A stretch of DNA of 45,610 nucleotides from Lachnospiraceae bacterium UBA3866 (GTDB lineage Bacteria; Bacillota; Clostridia; Lachnospirales; Lachnospiraceae), in NCBI GenBank assembly GCA_002392345.1, contig DGGU01000008.1:1-45610 (forward strand). The letters are read 5' to 3'. Shown here one piece after another: positions 24,186-33,842 of this stretch. The notes below the pieces were generated by a model. That model ran no database searches and was not told the origin of the DNA. It was given only the letters and a program-made list of their open reading frames with translations. The position numbers and the translations under genes were made by a program. Position 1 is the first letter of the stretch. Every line of letters starts with the position of its first letter.

Positions 24186-24973
24186 AATACATCAGAAAAA
24201 TGAGGCTTAAGTTTATTGAAAACTTTAACACCAATAATAAATATTATAATAGCGACAATCCAATAGTATATACTAAGTACAAAGGCATTATCAAATGTCT
24301 CATGAACCATAGCGTACCTATAACCTTTTACAATATAATATATAGGATTAAGTTTAAGTAATTTAAGTACTAGCTCCGATCTACCCTTAAACAAATTCTC
24401 ATCATACATTATAGGTGCCATCCATATGCCGAACTGCATAAGTATGCCAACAATTTGTGACATGTCTTTAAAAAACACATTGATAGCACTTGTAATATAT
24501 ATAATGCCAAGAGATAGTATAGATAGTGCAAAAGAAAAATAAATTATAAGAAAGGCGTCTATAGTTATCCTGACTCTCGCAATTAAAAATACAACAAACA
24601 TTATAATTACAAAAAATACGTGACTAAAAAATACTGAAAGTAGTTTTACAACAGGTAGCATCGACACATTAAATACAACCTTCTTAACCAAGAAATTATA
24701 TTCATATAACACACCTGTGCCTTGCAATAATGACTCCTGAAAATAAAACCAAGGTATGATTCCAGGCAAGAGCCAAAGTACATATGGTATATCCTTTACA
24801 GGGGGTGTCGCTCTAAACCCTACTTGAAATATAAGTGTATAGACAAGCACAGTAGCAAGAGGCTGCACAAACATCCACACTATACCAAAATAAGATCCAA
24901 CAAATCTCTTTCTAAAGTCAGACTTTGCAAGGCTAAATATCATGCTTTTGTTTTTAATCAACTCTTTTAACAT
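24182..24973 (-). CDS. ABC-2 polysaccharide/teichoic-acid export permease
   Basis: 263 residues, six membrane segments. The N-terminal SDFRKRFVGSYFGIVWMFVQP and the LWLLPGIIPWFYFQESL segment are hallmarks of the Wzm/TagG/RfbA family, which exports lipid-linked glycans. The ATPase partner (Wzt/TagH) is not adjacent and does not occur in this window. The start lies 20 bp inside the end of the glycosyltransferase gene. Confidence 0.9.
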   Translation of the reverse strand: MLKELIKNKSMIFSLAKSDFRKRFVGSYFGIVWMFVQPLATVLVYTLIFQVGFRATPPVKDIPYVLWLLPGIIPWFYFQESLLQGTGVLYEYNFLVKKVVFNVSMLPVVKLLSVFFSHVFFVIIMFVVFLIARVRITIDAFLIIYFSFALSILSLGIIYITSAINVFFKDMSQIVGILMQFGIWMAPIMYDENLFKGRSELVLKLLKLNPIYYIVKGYRYAMVHETFDNAFVLSIYYWIVAIIIFIIGVKVFNKLKPHFSDVL

Positions 24974-25967
24974 CTTTTTTCATCTTTCTAAAATAATCTT
25001 TATTGTTGGAATACCTTATACAATCATTAATGCTTAAACCATTATATCGCCTTCCACATTTAAAACCATTATATCTATATACACACTCTATAAGAAAATC
25101 AATTGCGGTTATAAAATGACATCCTTTGATTAGACGAGGCAAAACATATTTTAAAAGTTTAGTTCCTTCCTTCTCAGATTGTATTGAGTCAAAGATCTCA
25201 TGCTTCATGCTTTGAGAGACACCTATGTCAAAGTTTCTACTAAACTGCATAGCATAATTATAATTATGAGAATGATACACTAAAGCATCTGATTTATATA
25301 CTATCTTATATCCATTTTCTATCGCAAAATAAGCATAAAATGTATCTTCATTTAATATAATGTCTTCTTCAAATCCGTTAAGTTTATTAAATATATCTCT
25401 GTCATACATGGCACACACATTTGAGAAAAAATAATTCTTTATGCCAAGTTCCTGTTCTTTTGACTTTTCTTTTATAACGTCATAATCTGGATAATTATAT
25501 TCTCTTATCAATTTTTCCTTTAATGGAGCATCCGCATTCGCTATCTGTTTTGCAAAAGCCCCTGCCACTTTAGATTTAACATCACCATATATTTCAAATG
25601 CCTCCATAAGTCTAGAGGAAAGTCTTTCATCAAAAGGCACTGCGTCATCAGTCAAAAACAATATATAATCTGAGTTTGAAAACTTAGCCGCATAATTTCT
25701 GGTCCTTCCATGGTCAAATTCTTCTTTTTTAATGTTTATAAGTTCAATCTTAATTAAAGAATTATTGATGGCTTTATTTTCAACCAAATCTCTAAATTTA
25801 GTTTTATCACTTATATTATTATATAATAGTTTCTCATCAGTATTGCATATTATTATCTTAGTTGGCGCTATATCTTGCTTTATAAGCATTTCAATTGAAT
25901 GTACTATCTTATCAGAAGGCTCATAAGATAAAATTATCACATCATAAGTTTTATTATCTATACTCAT
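24954..25967 (-). CDS. Family 2 glycosyltransferase, rhamnosyltransferase-like
   Basis: 337 residues with a GT-A fold. The N-terminal YDVIILSYEPSDKIV, FDHGRTRNYAAKFSNSDYIL and the metal/nucleotide-binding LTDDAVPFDE match RfbF/RfbN-type rhamnosyltransferases, and HGRTRN is characteristic of that group. The donor and acceptor sugars cannot be assigned. It overlaps the flippase gene by 4 bp and the exporter by 20 bp, consistent with a small surface-glycan unit. Confidence 0.87.
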   Translation of the reverse strand: MSIDNKTYDVIILSYEPSDKIVHSIEMLIKQDIAPTKIIICNTDEKLLYNNISDKTKFRDLVENKAINNSLIKIELINIKKEEFDHGRTRNYAAKFSNSDYILFLTDDAVPFDERLSSRLMEAFEIYGDVKSKVAGAFAKQIANADAPLKEKLIREYNYPDYDVIKEKSKEQELGIKNYFFSNVCAMYDRDIFNKLNGFEEDIILNEDTFYAYFAIENGYKIVYKSDALVYHSHNYNYAMQFSRNFDIGVSQSMKHEIFDSIQSEKEGTKLLKYVLPRLIKGCHFITAIDFLIECVYRYNGFKCGRRYNGLSINDCIRYSNNKDYFRKMKKDVKRVD

Positions 25968-27217
25968 CTTCTAACAAAACTCGCTATAAGCTTTCCTATG
26001 CATATGGTTGCGAATACTAAAAACATACTTATAGCGAATGAATATGCTGCGCCCATTATCTCAAATCTTTTAACCATATATGTTGTTATAAAGATAGATA
26101 TAATGAAGGTTATAATATATGCTATTAGTATATAATTTCTCTTGTTCTCAATTATTAGAGCGTAATACATCGGCGTGCACAAGGTATAAAACGAGCCTCC
26201 AACTATAACTACAACTAATATTGCATTCGCCATATATCTTAGATTCTCATATGAATTTCCTGTCATATAATATATAGTATCAAGATAGAAATTCCCAAGT
26301 ATCACTGCACAAAGAATTGATACTATAGAAATAATAATTGCAACTATTAACGATATACCAAGTATTTTATTATATAATTTCTTGTCACTATAAAAGGCAT
26401 TGGCGAGCGGTGTTAAAACTGGTTTCATAAAAAGTGTCATAAGCAAATATATTGCATTGGTAGGCATGAAAACTGTGTTGTAAAATCCACTATATACATC
26501 ACCAAGACTTCCATCTATAAAAAACTTAGACATTGAAAATACAATCGTGTCGAAAAAAGTGATTAGGAATAACGGCAATGCCTCAATCAATAGCTTTTGA
26601 TATGATGAATTGTCATTAACTTTTTTAAATACATTCTTGCTAAGTCTTACATTAAAATAGTAAAATACACATATTTCAACGATGACTGCAATAATTTCAG
26701 AAATAAGTAAGTTCTTCGAAATTAAAAGTGTAATAATAAGTGCGATTGCAAAAGACATTATTCTAAAGAACTGACTCTTGCCTGACATATAAAGTCTATT
26801 TGCTCTTTGATATTCACATTCATAATAGTCAGAAAATCCATCAATAGTTCCATGTAAAACTAATAATATAAGCAGTATTGACTTAATTAACGAGTAAGTC
26901 CCGATATAATATCTATAAGACACATATAAGGTGCATATTATGAATGCTATGATGGCAAGTCGACGGCCAAGTTTACTATATGTGTCAAAAGAATAATTAT
27001 ATTTTATGTCGACTATATGGAGTGGTCTTATTCCAAAAAATGTAATTATAAATGCCACCCTTGCAAGTGTAGAAAATCCAAATGAAAATATACCACCATC
27101 AATTTTCCCAGATAATTTTATAATGATAATTGATAAAGCTAAAGAAACTATAGCATAAGAACAAGTTCCAAGTGTATTCCAAAATATATCATTAGGTTTT
27201 AAATTATCATTTCTCAT
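25964..27217 (-). CDS. Wzx-like polysaccharide flippase / MOP-family membrane protein
   Basis: 417 residues with about 12 membrane segments. The N-terminal NDIFWNTLGTCSYAIVSL resembles O-antigen/teichoic acid flippases (Wzx/RfbX). It is likely to move an undecaprenyl-linked glycan across the membrane. A Wzx-type flippase next to a Wzm-type exporter is unusual, because these belong to alternative export routes. It overlaps the foldase gene by 4 bp. Confidence 0.8.
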   Translation of the reverse strand: MRNDNLKPNDIFWNTLGTCSYAIVSLALSIIIIKLSGKIDGGIFSFGFSTLARVAFIITFFGIRPLHIVDIKYNYSFDTYSKLGRRLAIIAFIICTLYVSYRYYIGTYSLIKSILLILLVLHGTIDGFSDYYECEYQRANRLYMSGKSQFFRIMSFAIALIITLLISKNLLISEIIAVIVEICVFYYFNVRLSKNVFKKVNDNSSYQKLLIEALPLFLITFFDTIVFSMSKFFIDGSLGDVYSGFYNTVFMPTNAIYLLMTLFMKPVLTPLANAFYSDKKLYNKILGISLIVAIIISIVSILCAVILGNFYLDTIYYMTGNSYENLRYMANAILVVVIVGGSFYTLCTPMYYALIIENKRNYILIAYIITFIISIFITTYMVKRFEIMGAAYSFAISMFLVFATICIGKLIASFVRR

Positions 27218-28200
27218 CTTATCTTCTTAGGAAAATATCTATAATATATCTCTTCAAACTTATTGATAGTAGAGTCTTCGCCAACAGAAAGATCTATTTC
27301 CTTCCAATAACTTGAATTAGAAACTACGCGATACTCTTCATCAAATTTTGCAAAATTATCATTAAACTCAGAATTCTTCATCGTTCTTAAGATCTCGAGT
27401 CTCCTTGCTTCTGTCTCTTCCGCCATATAATCACTTAAGCATCTAAATATATAATATCTATTCCTATATTGAAAGACATCGCTTATCTGACCTTTGCTCA
27501 AGTAAAAAAGCTCTGGAAACCTAACAGAATATTCATCGCCTCTTTTTATAAGCATCTCTATATTTGTATCAACGCTTCTAGTTTTAGCAAAATAGGCGAA
27601 GCTTGCGCCCTTAGCTTTGACATCTTCTAGAGTCTGATAAGCTAAATCTCTATTTTCAAGTACTATATACTGCACATTTATAACTTTAGCTTCTGATATG
27701 CTTATCTCGCTTGATGCATTTTTAGAGAGATTGTTGATTACAAGCCTTGATAGATGATAGTCTCTAAAAGCATTTACTATGTCTTCGTCACTACAATCTA
27801 TAAACTCAAGATCAGCATATGAAAGAGCTTCCTTGTACTCTTCGCTCGCTTTCAAAATCAATTCCTCATCTTTCTGAGTAATTATAACATTAAGATCACT
27901 AGCTACTAATTTAAGTTTCATTATCTTCTCAACAAATCTCTTCACAGTATTCACGACATAATCTTTAAAATATGCAGTGCCATCACCACTTTTAAGATTC
28001 CATATCTCTTTATTAAATCGATTTTCGTATTTATTCTTTTCTTCAGCAACAAAAATCATAACTTCGCCAAGTGGAAGCTCCTTGGCAATTGCAGTCTTCT
28101 GATTCGCAAACTCTATACCCTTGCAAGAAAACAAATTAGTGATTATAAGCATAAGAGAAAGCATGAGAGATATTCTCTTTTTTAAGTTCAAAATCTTCAT
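27214..28200 (-). CDS. PrsA-like foldase lipoprotein
   Basis: 328 residues. The signal peptide ends in the lipobox LFSC (C26), so the protein is probably a lipoprotein on the outer face of the membrane. A parvulin-type peptidyl-prolyl isomerase domain lies at about 160-270 (SISEAKVINVQYIVLENRDL through GQISDVFQYRNRYYIFR). It helps exported proteins fold. It begins 3 bp after the YuiD gene. The parvulin segment is divergent, so catalytic activity is not certain. Confidence 0.83.
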   Translation of the reverse strand: MKILNLKKRISLMLSLMLIITNLFSCKGIEFANQKTAIAKELPLGEVMIFVAEEKNKYENRFNKEIWNLKSGDGTAYFKDYVVNTVKRFVEKIMKLKLVASDLNVIITQKDEELILKASEEYKEALSYADLEFIDCSDEDIVNAFRDYHLSRLVINNLSKNASSEISISEAKVINVQYIVLENRDLAYQTLEDVKAKGASFAYFAKTRSVDTNIEMLIKRGDEYSVRFPELFYLSKGQISDVFQYRNRYYIFRCLSDYMAEETEARRLEILRTMKNSEFNDNFAKFDEEYRVVSNSSYWKEIDLSVGEDSTINKFEEIYYRYFPKKIR

Positions 28201-28203
28201 TAA

Positions 28204-28665
28204 TTATCTATAAACAACGAATATCATAAATATAGAAACTATAACACCAACAATCGCTCCAACAAAAGCTTGAGATGGAGTGTGCCCGACATACTCTTTC
28301 AATTTCTTCTCAAAATCCAGATCTTTAAATGCATCTGACTCAAACATCATAGTATTCAAAACTTTAGCCTGCTTTCCTGTCTCTAGTCTCACACCTATCG
28401 CATCGTGAATTACGATTATCATAAATATAAGTGCTGTAGCAAAACTTGTAGAATCAAGACCTCCATAATAACCAACTGCTATAGCTAATGCAACTACAGT
28501 CGAAGTATGTGATGACGGCATACCTCCTGCGCCAAATATCCTTGTAATTGAAAACCTTTTATTGATTATAAAATCAATTATAGTTTTAATAATACCTGCG
28601 ACGATCCATGAGGTAGCAGCTATGACAAGAGGTTTATTTGATATAATTTGAATAATAATATTCAT
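28204..28665 (-). CDS. YuiD-family membrane protein (divergent PAP2)
   Basis: 153 residues, about four membrane segments. MPSSHTSTVVALA and the HDAIGVRLETGKQAKVLN segment define the DUF212/YuiD family, distantly related to PAP2 lipid phosphatases. A role in undecaprenyl or phospholipid phosphate metabolism is possible but unproven. It lies 4 bp after recN, where spoIVB stands in many spore formers. Confidence 0.9.
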   Translation of the reverse strand: MNIIIQIISNKPLVIAATSWIVAGIIKTIIDFIINKRFSITRIFGAGGMPSSHTSTVVALAIAVGYYGGLDSTSFATALIFMIIVIHDAIGVRLETGKQAKVLNTMMFESDAFKDLDFEKKLKEYVGHTPSQAFVGAIVGVIVSIFMIFVVYR

Positions 28666-28669
28666 ATTA

Positions 28670-30334
28670 CTATTCTCCTTTGGATTTTATGGCATTATCT
28701 TTTAATTCTTTAGCATTGGCAAGGACATTTTTCGTGAGTTCACCACTTGTACTTATGAGTCTTCCTATCTCATCAATCTCACCATTTCTATCAAGTTCAT
28801 CAATATGCGTTATAGTTCTATCGCCTTCCACATCTTTTCTTATAATAAAATGTGTATCAGCCATAGCAGCAATTTGCGGAAGATGAGTTATAAGTATTAC
28901 TTGATGGTTTTTAGCAATCTTATCAAGTTTCACAGCTACCTTAGATGCAGTAATTCCACTTATACCCGCATCAATCTCATCAAAAATTAAAGTCTCTATG
29001 CCTACGCTTTCTGATAATACAGTCTTAATTGATAACATAATTCGTGATAATTCACCACCAGATGCTATATCACTTAATGGCTTCATCGTCTCGCCTTTAT
29101 TTAACGATATCATGAAAACTACATCATCTATGCCGTTTCTTGTTACGCCATCTTTTTCTTTGATGTCTATGTCGAATTTCACATCATTAAACCCAAGATC
29201 ATCTAATTCAAAAACTATCTTCTTAACAAAATCTGCTTTTTTAGATTTTCGAAGTTCACTTAAAGTTTTACAAGCCTTGTATAATTTTTCTTTTATTAAT
29301 TTAAAGTTTGATTCTGCTTTCTTTTTCTCTTCTTCATAGTTTTCAAGTTCTTTGAGCCTCTTAACTTTAGAATCAAGTTCCTTTTTAGCTACTTCAATTG
29401 AATTATCATATTTTGCTAGTATGCCTCTTATAGTATCTAATCTATCGCTCATAATAGATAATTCTTTTTCATCTATATCATATGTATCCTGCTTCTTTGA
29501 AATCTCTTTTATGCTATCACTAATGATAGAATCAGCATCTATGAGTCCCTCATAGATTTTAATTAAACTTTCATCATATTTTGTCGCATCTTTTAGTTCT
29601 CTTATAGCACTACTTATATCAAGAGATTCTAGTGTATTAATAGATGAATTTAGCGATTCGACTATATGCTTTGAACTCAAAGCAAGTTTTACCCTTTCAG
29701 CTAAAGTTTCTTCCTCTCCATCTTTTATATTAGCGTTTTCTAGCTCTTCAATCTCATACTTTAATATATCAATCTCTCTGAGTCTCATCTTTTCATCAAG
29801 ATCAAAACTTAATAGTCTTTCTTCAGCATCTTTTAGTTCATCATACAATTTATATATTTCGTCCTTCTTATCGGCAACTTCTACACCTATAAAATCATCA
29901 AGATAGTCTATGTGCTTAATATCCTTTCTTAAGTCATCTCCATCATGTTGTCCATATATATCTATAAGTTTCTCTGTAACTTCACGAAGTTTAGCAAGAG
30001 TACATGGTTCATCATTAATTCTTACAACATTCTTATCTTTAGTAATCTTCCTATAGATTATAAGTTTCCCGTCTTCAAGTAATATCTCTTTTTCTTTTAA
30101 AAACTTTATAAGGTTTTTGTCTTTTATATCAAATGATATAGTTACACTAGTTTCTTCATTCTCATCTCTTATGACATCCTTGCTTGCTCTTCCTCCAAGT
30201 GCAAGATTGATTGAACCAAGTAAAATTGACTTGCCACTTCCTGTCTCTCCAGTAAGGACATTTAATCTTTCTTTAAAATCAACATGCGCCTCTTTTATAA
30301 GAGCAAAATTTTTAACTGATAGGTATTCTATCAT
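28670..30334 (-). CDS. recN: DNA repair protein RecN
   Basis: SMC-like ATPase that acts early at double-strand breaks. 554 residues. Walker A is TGETGSGKS near residues 31-39, and a central coiled coil runs at about 150-370. The C-terminal signature SDIASGGELSRIML and Walker B TLIFDEIDAGISG are intact. It overlaps argR by 4 bp (ATGA). The argR-recN order is conserved in Firmicutes. Confidence 0.97.
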   Translation of the reverse strand: MIEYLSVKNFALIKEAHVDFKERLNVLTGETGSGKSILLGSINLALGGRASKDVIRDENEETSVTISFDIKDKNLIKFLKEKEILLEDGKLIIYRKITKDKNVVRINDEPCTLAKLREVTEKLIDIYGQHDGDDLRKDIKHIDYLDDFIGVEVADKKDEIYKLYDELKDAEERLLSFDLDEKMRLREIDILKYEIEELENANIKDGEEETLAERVKLALSSKHIVESLNSSINTLESLDISSAIRELKDATKYDESLIKIYEGLIDADSIISDSIKEISKKQDTYDIDEKELSIMSDRLDTIRGILAKYDNSIEVAKKELDSKVKRLKELENYEEEKKKAESNFKLIKEKLYKACKTLSELRKSKKADFVKKIVFELDDLGFNDVKFDIDIKEKDGVTRNGIDDVVFMISLNKGETMKPLSDIASGGELSRIMLSIKTVLSESVGIETLIFDEIDAGISGITASKVAVKLDKIAKNHQVILITHLPQIAAMADTHFIIRKDVEGDRTITHIDELDRNGEIDEIGRLISTSGELTKNVLANAKELKDNAIKSKGE

Positions 30335-30786
30335 TTTTCATCCTTCCTCATTAGTACATCAATCTTATTCATAAGTAGCATAGCACTATCATCGCTCCTA
30401 GTTGCAATAAATATAGCATCATCGCCTGCAAGAGAACCTACTATCTCATCAAAGTTTAGACCATCAAGTGCCGCTGCTGTAGCCATAGCCATACCTGACT
30501 GAGTTTTTATTACCAAGATATTCTTAGCCACATCAACATGTGTAATTGTCTCTTTAATAATTCGTATATATTTTTCTGAATAATTGCTAGCACTTTCAAC
30601 TACTGCATATTTGAATTTGCCATTGCTCTTAATCTTAATTAAGTTTAGTTTCTGTATGTCTCTTGATACAGTGGCTTGAGTAACAGAATATCCCAGTTCA
30701 GTTAACTTATATGCAAGCTCGTTTTGATTTTCAATATCATGCTGCCTTATTAATTCTAGTATAGCTTCATGCCTTCCTTTCTTCAT
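30331..30786 (-). CDS. argR: Arginine repressor
   Basis: 151 residues. The N-terminal winged helix (MKKGRHEAILELIRQHDI, QATVSRDIQKL) binds ARG operators. The C-terminal domain carries the arginine-binding and hexamer region GSLAGDDAIFIATR. I chose the ATG at 30786 (AGGTGG 5 nt upstream) over the in-frame GTG at 30795, which lies inside the Shine-Dalgarno. It controls arginine biosynthesis or catabolism; no arg gene is in the window. Confidence 0.95.
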   Translation of the reverse strand: MKKGRHEAILELIRQHDIENQNELAYKLTELGYSVTQATVSRDIQKLNLIKIKSNGKFKYAVVESASNYSEKYIRIIKETITHVDVAKNILVIKTQSGMAMATAAALDGLNFDEIVGSLAGDDAIFIATRSDDSAMLLMNKIDVLMRKDEK

Positions 30787-30797
30787 AATCGCCACCT

Positions 30798-31637
30798 TTA
30801 CATATTCTTAATTTTGCTTTTTATGTTATTTAAAAAACCATTTTTATCAAAAGTTATATAGTCTACTGGCTTATTTAATTTTGTAATCTTAACAATATCA
30901 TCTTTAAGTAATTCCTTATCTATCCTGCCATCGACATCAATTAATTGGTCATCATTTAATATCCTTATGTATAATTCTCTATCGCCACCTACAACTATAC
31001 TTCTTTGGTTAAATGCATGAGGGCAGATAGCCGTTATAATCATTGAGTTCACAAGTGGCTCAACTATTGGACCACCTACTGATAGAGAATGTGCAGTAGA
31101 ACCTGTAGGACTTGATATGATAAGTCCATCAGCTCTATATTCATTATATTCATTATCTAGACTATCAATCGATAAAAGATATTTTCCTATCTTTTTTAAA
31201 CACTTTGGAAGTAGGGTTGCTTCATTTACTGCATACGACTTAAATATTTTCTTGTTTCCTCTTTTCACTTCGACATCAAGCATGTACCTCTTATCGATAA
31301 AATACTTTTTATCTTTAACTTTTTTAATATAATCACTGATACCTGATAATCCATTGATACTAGTAAGAAAACCTAAGGTTCCAAGATTAACTCCAAGTAT
31401 AGGTATAGATAGTTTTCTTGCTATTCTCGCGCCTTTAAGTATAGTCCCATCGCCGCCTAAAGATATAAGTAGATCATATGAATTTTTATAATTTCTATCA
31501 TGAATCTTATCATAGAAATCATCAATCATGTTGAAATCTAAGATGTCGTACACTATTTTATTATCTTCTAGTGCTTTAGCAAGCTTATCAACTTTTCTCT
31601 TATCTACTGGATTCTTTTTAATAACAAGTACTTTCAT
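30798..31637 (-). CDS. nadK: NAD kinase
   Basis: 279 residues. Makes NADP from NAD. The GGDGT motif is in LISLGGDGTILKGAR, with NEATLLP and ADGLIISSPTGSTAHSLSVG as the NAD-binding and catalytic segments. It lies between tlyA and argR, as in many clostridia. The 31-bp gap before it is the largest in the 20-gene run and holds an AGGTGATT Shine-Dalgarno but no convincing promoter. Confidence 0.96.
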   Translation of the reverse strand: MKVLVIKKNPVDKRKVDKLAKALEDNKIVYDILDFNMIDDFYDKIHDRNYKNSYDLLISLGGDGTILKGARIARKLSIPILGVNLGTLGFLTSINGLSGISDYIKKVKDKKYFIDKRYMLDVEVKRGNKKIFKSYAVNEATLLPKCLKKIGKYLLSIDSLDNEYNEYRADGLIISSPTGSTAHSLSVGGPIVEPLVNSMIITAICPHAFNQRSIVVGGDRELYIRILNDDQLIDVDGRIDKELLKDDIVKITKLNKPVDYITFDKNGFLNNIKSKIKNM

Positions 31638-31668
31638 AAAATTTAATCACCTATAATAAAATATTTAA

Positions 31669-32499
31669 CTAATCAAGCACATCATGTGCATCATCTACAA
31701 CTTTTTTTATGTATGATTCATCAATCAGTATATTACAATTCGTATCATCGGCACTTTTGCTTACATACAGAAGAAACTCAATATTTCCAGCAGGGCCTTT
31801 TATTGGCGAATAATCAAGTCCAAGGCAGGTGAGGTTTTGAGAAATGCAGAAACTTACAACATCTTTTATAACGTCTGCATGGATAGTCTTGTCTCTAACA
31901 ACGCCATTCTTCTCAACCTTATCTCTACCAGCTTCAAACTGCGGTTTTATAAGCATCATTATAGTACCATTATCTTTTAATATTTTAATTGCTGGCGGTA
32001 TGATCTTTTTAAGTGATATAAAGCTTACATCAATAGTAACTATATCAAGCGGTACATCATCTATCATATCTCTAGTTAGGTATCTTGCGTTAGTATTTTC
32101 AAGAGTTACTACTCTTTCATCAACTCTAAGTTTATAATCAAGTTGGTTTGTACCAGAATCTATAGCATATACTCTCTTCGCACCATTTTGTAACATATAA
32201 TCAGTAAAACCACCGGTCGATGACCCTATATCAGCTGAACATTTCCCTTCAAATGATATATTAAAAACTTCTCCTGCTTTCTCAAGTTTTAAGCCACCGC
32301 GACTAACGTATTTTAATGTCTCACCCTTAATCTCAACTTTAGCATCTTCTTTAATCATGGTTCCTGGCTTATCTTCTTTTTGATTATTTACATAGACCTT
32401 GCCTTCCATGATGAGTATCCGAGCTTTTTCGCGAGATGGGACTATACCATTCTCATATAGATATACATCAAGCCTTTTCTTTTTTACCTTGTCTGCCAT
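31669..32499 (-). CDS. tlyA: TlyA-family rRNA 2'-O-methyltransferase
   Basis: 276 residues. An N-terminal S4 RNA-binding domain (about 8-65) is joined to a FtsJ/RrmJ-type methyltransferase with SAM-binding ADIGSSTGGFTDYML. By family it methylates cytidine 2'-OH in 16S and/or 23S rRNA; older annotations call it hemolysin. It directly abuts ispA with no spacer; dxs, found between the two in many Firmicutes, is absent. Confidence 0.93.
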   Translation of the reverse strand: MADKVKKKRLDVYLYENGIVPSREKARILIMEGKVYVNNQKEDKPGTMIKEDAKVEIKGETLKYVSRGGLKLEKAGEVFNISFEGKCSADIGSSTGGFTDYMLQNGAKRVYAIDSGTNQLDYKLRVDERVVTLENTNARYLTRDMIDDVPLDIVTIDVSFISLKKIIPPAIKILKDNGTIMMLIKPQFEAGRDKVEKNGVVRDKTIHADVIKDVVSFCISQNLTCLGLDYSPIKGPAGNIEFLLYVSKSADDTNCNILIDESYIKKVVDDAHDVLD

Positions 32500-33612
32500 C
32501 TATCTAACTCTTAAGAGAATATACTCGATAATCTTTTTATATACTTTTGATTCTTTTGCATTACTTTCATCAGTCATCATATCTATAAGTTTCATAGAGG
32601 ATGTATAAAGTATCTCTAAGCGTTCCTTAGATGCATCTATTCCGACTTTAGAAACATAGGTGACCTTATTATTATTTTTATCCGAATCAACAGATTTGCC
32701 TATCTTCTCCGTAGTACTTTCTATCTCTAAAAGATCATCCTTTATCTGATATGATTCACCAATATATATACCTAATTCTTCCATATATGATATATTCTTT
32801 GAAAACTTAGCTGACATATTGGCTCCTATTACAAGACTCGCAGTAAGTAAAGCTGTCGTTTTCTTATCATACATATATAGTATATTCTGAAGGCTTAGAT
32901 CAGAATTTCCTGTATTCATCACATCATATACTTGTCCAGTAATCATCCCATCAAGTCCAGCAAGTCTAAGCAATATAAGTGCAGAAGTTATAAAGTAACT
33001 ACCATATTCCGTATAAGCAAATTCAAATATTGTCTCGAGGAGTATAGTTGAAGCTTCCATGAGTAACGCATCCCCTGCAAGTACTGCTATATCTTCACCA
33101 TACTTTTTCCATACAGTGGGTTTGTTGCGTCTAAGCTCATCATTATCCATACATGGAAGGTCGTCGTGTATAAGTGAAAATGTATGTATAAGTTCCAATG
33201 AAACCATAAGTGGAGTTATAAGTAGAAAGTCAGTACCAAGTGAGAAATAATATGTAGCGAAAAGTAAAAATGGTCTAAGTCTCTTTCCGCCATCAATCAT
33301 AGCATAATCAAGTGCCTCTTTGAATTTTGATACTTCTTTTAAATCATAAGATTCTGATAATTCTATATATGCTTCGTCTATAAATCTATTAAAGTATACT
33401 ATAACTTCCTGTATGTCGATCTTCTTAACCGTTCCTTCGTTAATTATACTATCTTCATATTTAAAGAAAATTTCTTGAAACTTCTCAAGGGCTTTATTAG
33501 TTCTAGCAAAACTTGGTATCTTAGTTGTGGGTATTATAGGACTCACATTGGGATACATTTTCTTCATCAATTTTTGCTTTGATTTATTAAAATCGATAAC
33601 TTTATCAGACAT
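32500..33612 (-). CDS. ispA: Polyprenyl (farnesyl/geranyl) diphosphate synthase, N-terminally extended
   Basis: 370 residues against about 290-300 for usual IspA; the extra ~75 are at the N-terminus and unrecognised. The first aspartate-rich motif DDLPCMD is intact, preceded by GGKRLRPFL. The second reads DDLLE in YQIKDDLLEIE, where DDxxD is usual, so the third aspartate is glutamate. The rest (GKSVDSDKNNNKVTY) fits the family. It condenses IPP with allylic diphosphates. It follows xseB by 7 bp. Confidence 0.92.
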   Translation of the reverse strand: MSDKVIDFNKSKQKLMKKMYPNVSPIIPTTKIPSFARTNKALEKFQEIFFKYEDSIINEGTVKKIDIQEVIVYFNRFIDEAYIELSESYDLKEVSKFKEALDYAMIDGGKRLRPFLLFATYYFSLGTDFLLITPLMVSLELIHTFSLIHDDLPCMDNDELRRNKPTVWKKYGEDIAVLAGDALLMEASTILLETIFEFAYTEYGSYFITSALILLRLAGLDGMITGQVYDVMNTGNSDLSLQNILYMYDKKTTALLTASLVIGANMSAKFSKNISYMEELGIYIGESYQIKDDLLEIESTTEKIGKSVDSDKNNNKVTYVSKVGIDASKERLEILYTSSMKLIDMMTDESNAKESKVYKKIIEYILLRVR

Positions 33613-33619
33613 CTTAATC

Positions 33620-33817
33620 CTATTTACTAAGTACCTTCAAATCTTTTTCTATCTTATCAACTTTCTTATTCACATCATTCAAAATCTTTATGCCTTTTTC
33701 ATAAAGTTCTATGCTTTTCTCTATAGTGCATTTTTCATTATCCATCTCAGTTATAATCTTATCTATAGCCTTAAATGATTCTTCAATGCTCATATTATTA
33801 TCAACTTTTTTAGCCAT
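33620..33817 (-). CDS. xseB: Exodeoxyribonuclease VII small subunit
   Basis: 65 residues: SIEESFKAIDKIITEMDN and TIEKSIELYEKGIKILND form the typical helical hairpin of XseB. Several copies bind the XseA coiled coil to make exonuclease VII. It follows xseA by 25 bp. Confidence 0.95.
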   Translation of the reverse strand: MAKKVDNNMSIEESFKAIDKIITEMDNEKCTIEKSIELYEKGIKILNDVNKKVDKIEKDLKVLSK

Positions 33818-33842
33818 CGTCTTCTCCTCTCATAATTATAAG

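Noticed and set aside
31638..31668. Internal promoter before nadK
   Set aside because: A TATTATA is present, but the only -35-like element is at 15 bp and poor; the sequence is AT-rich enough for this by chance.
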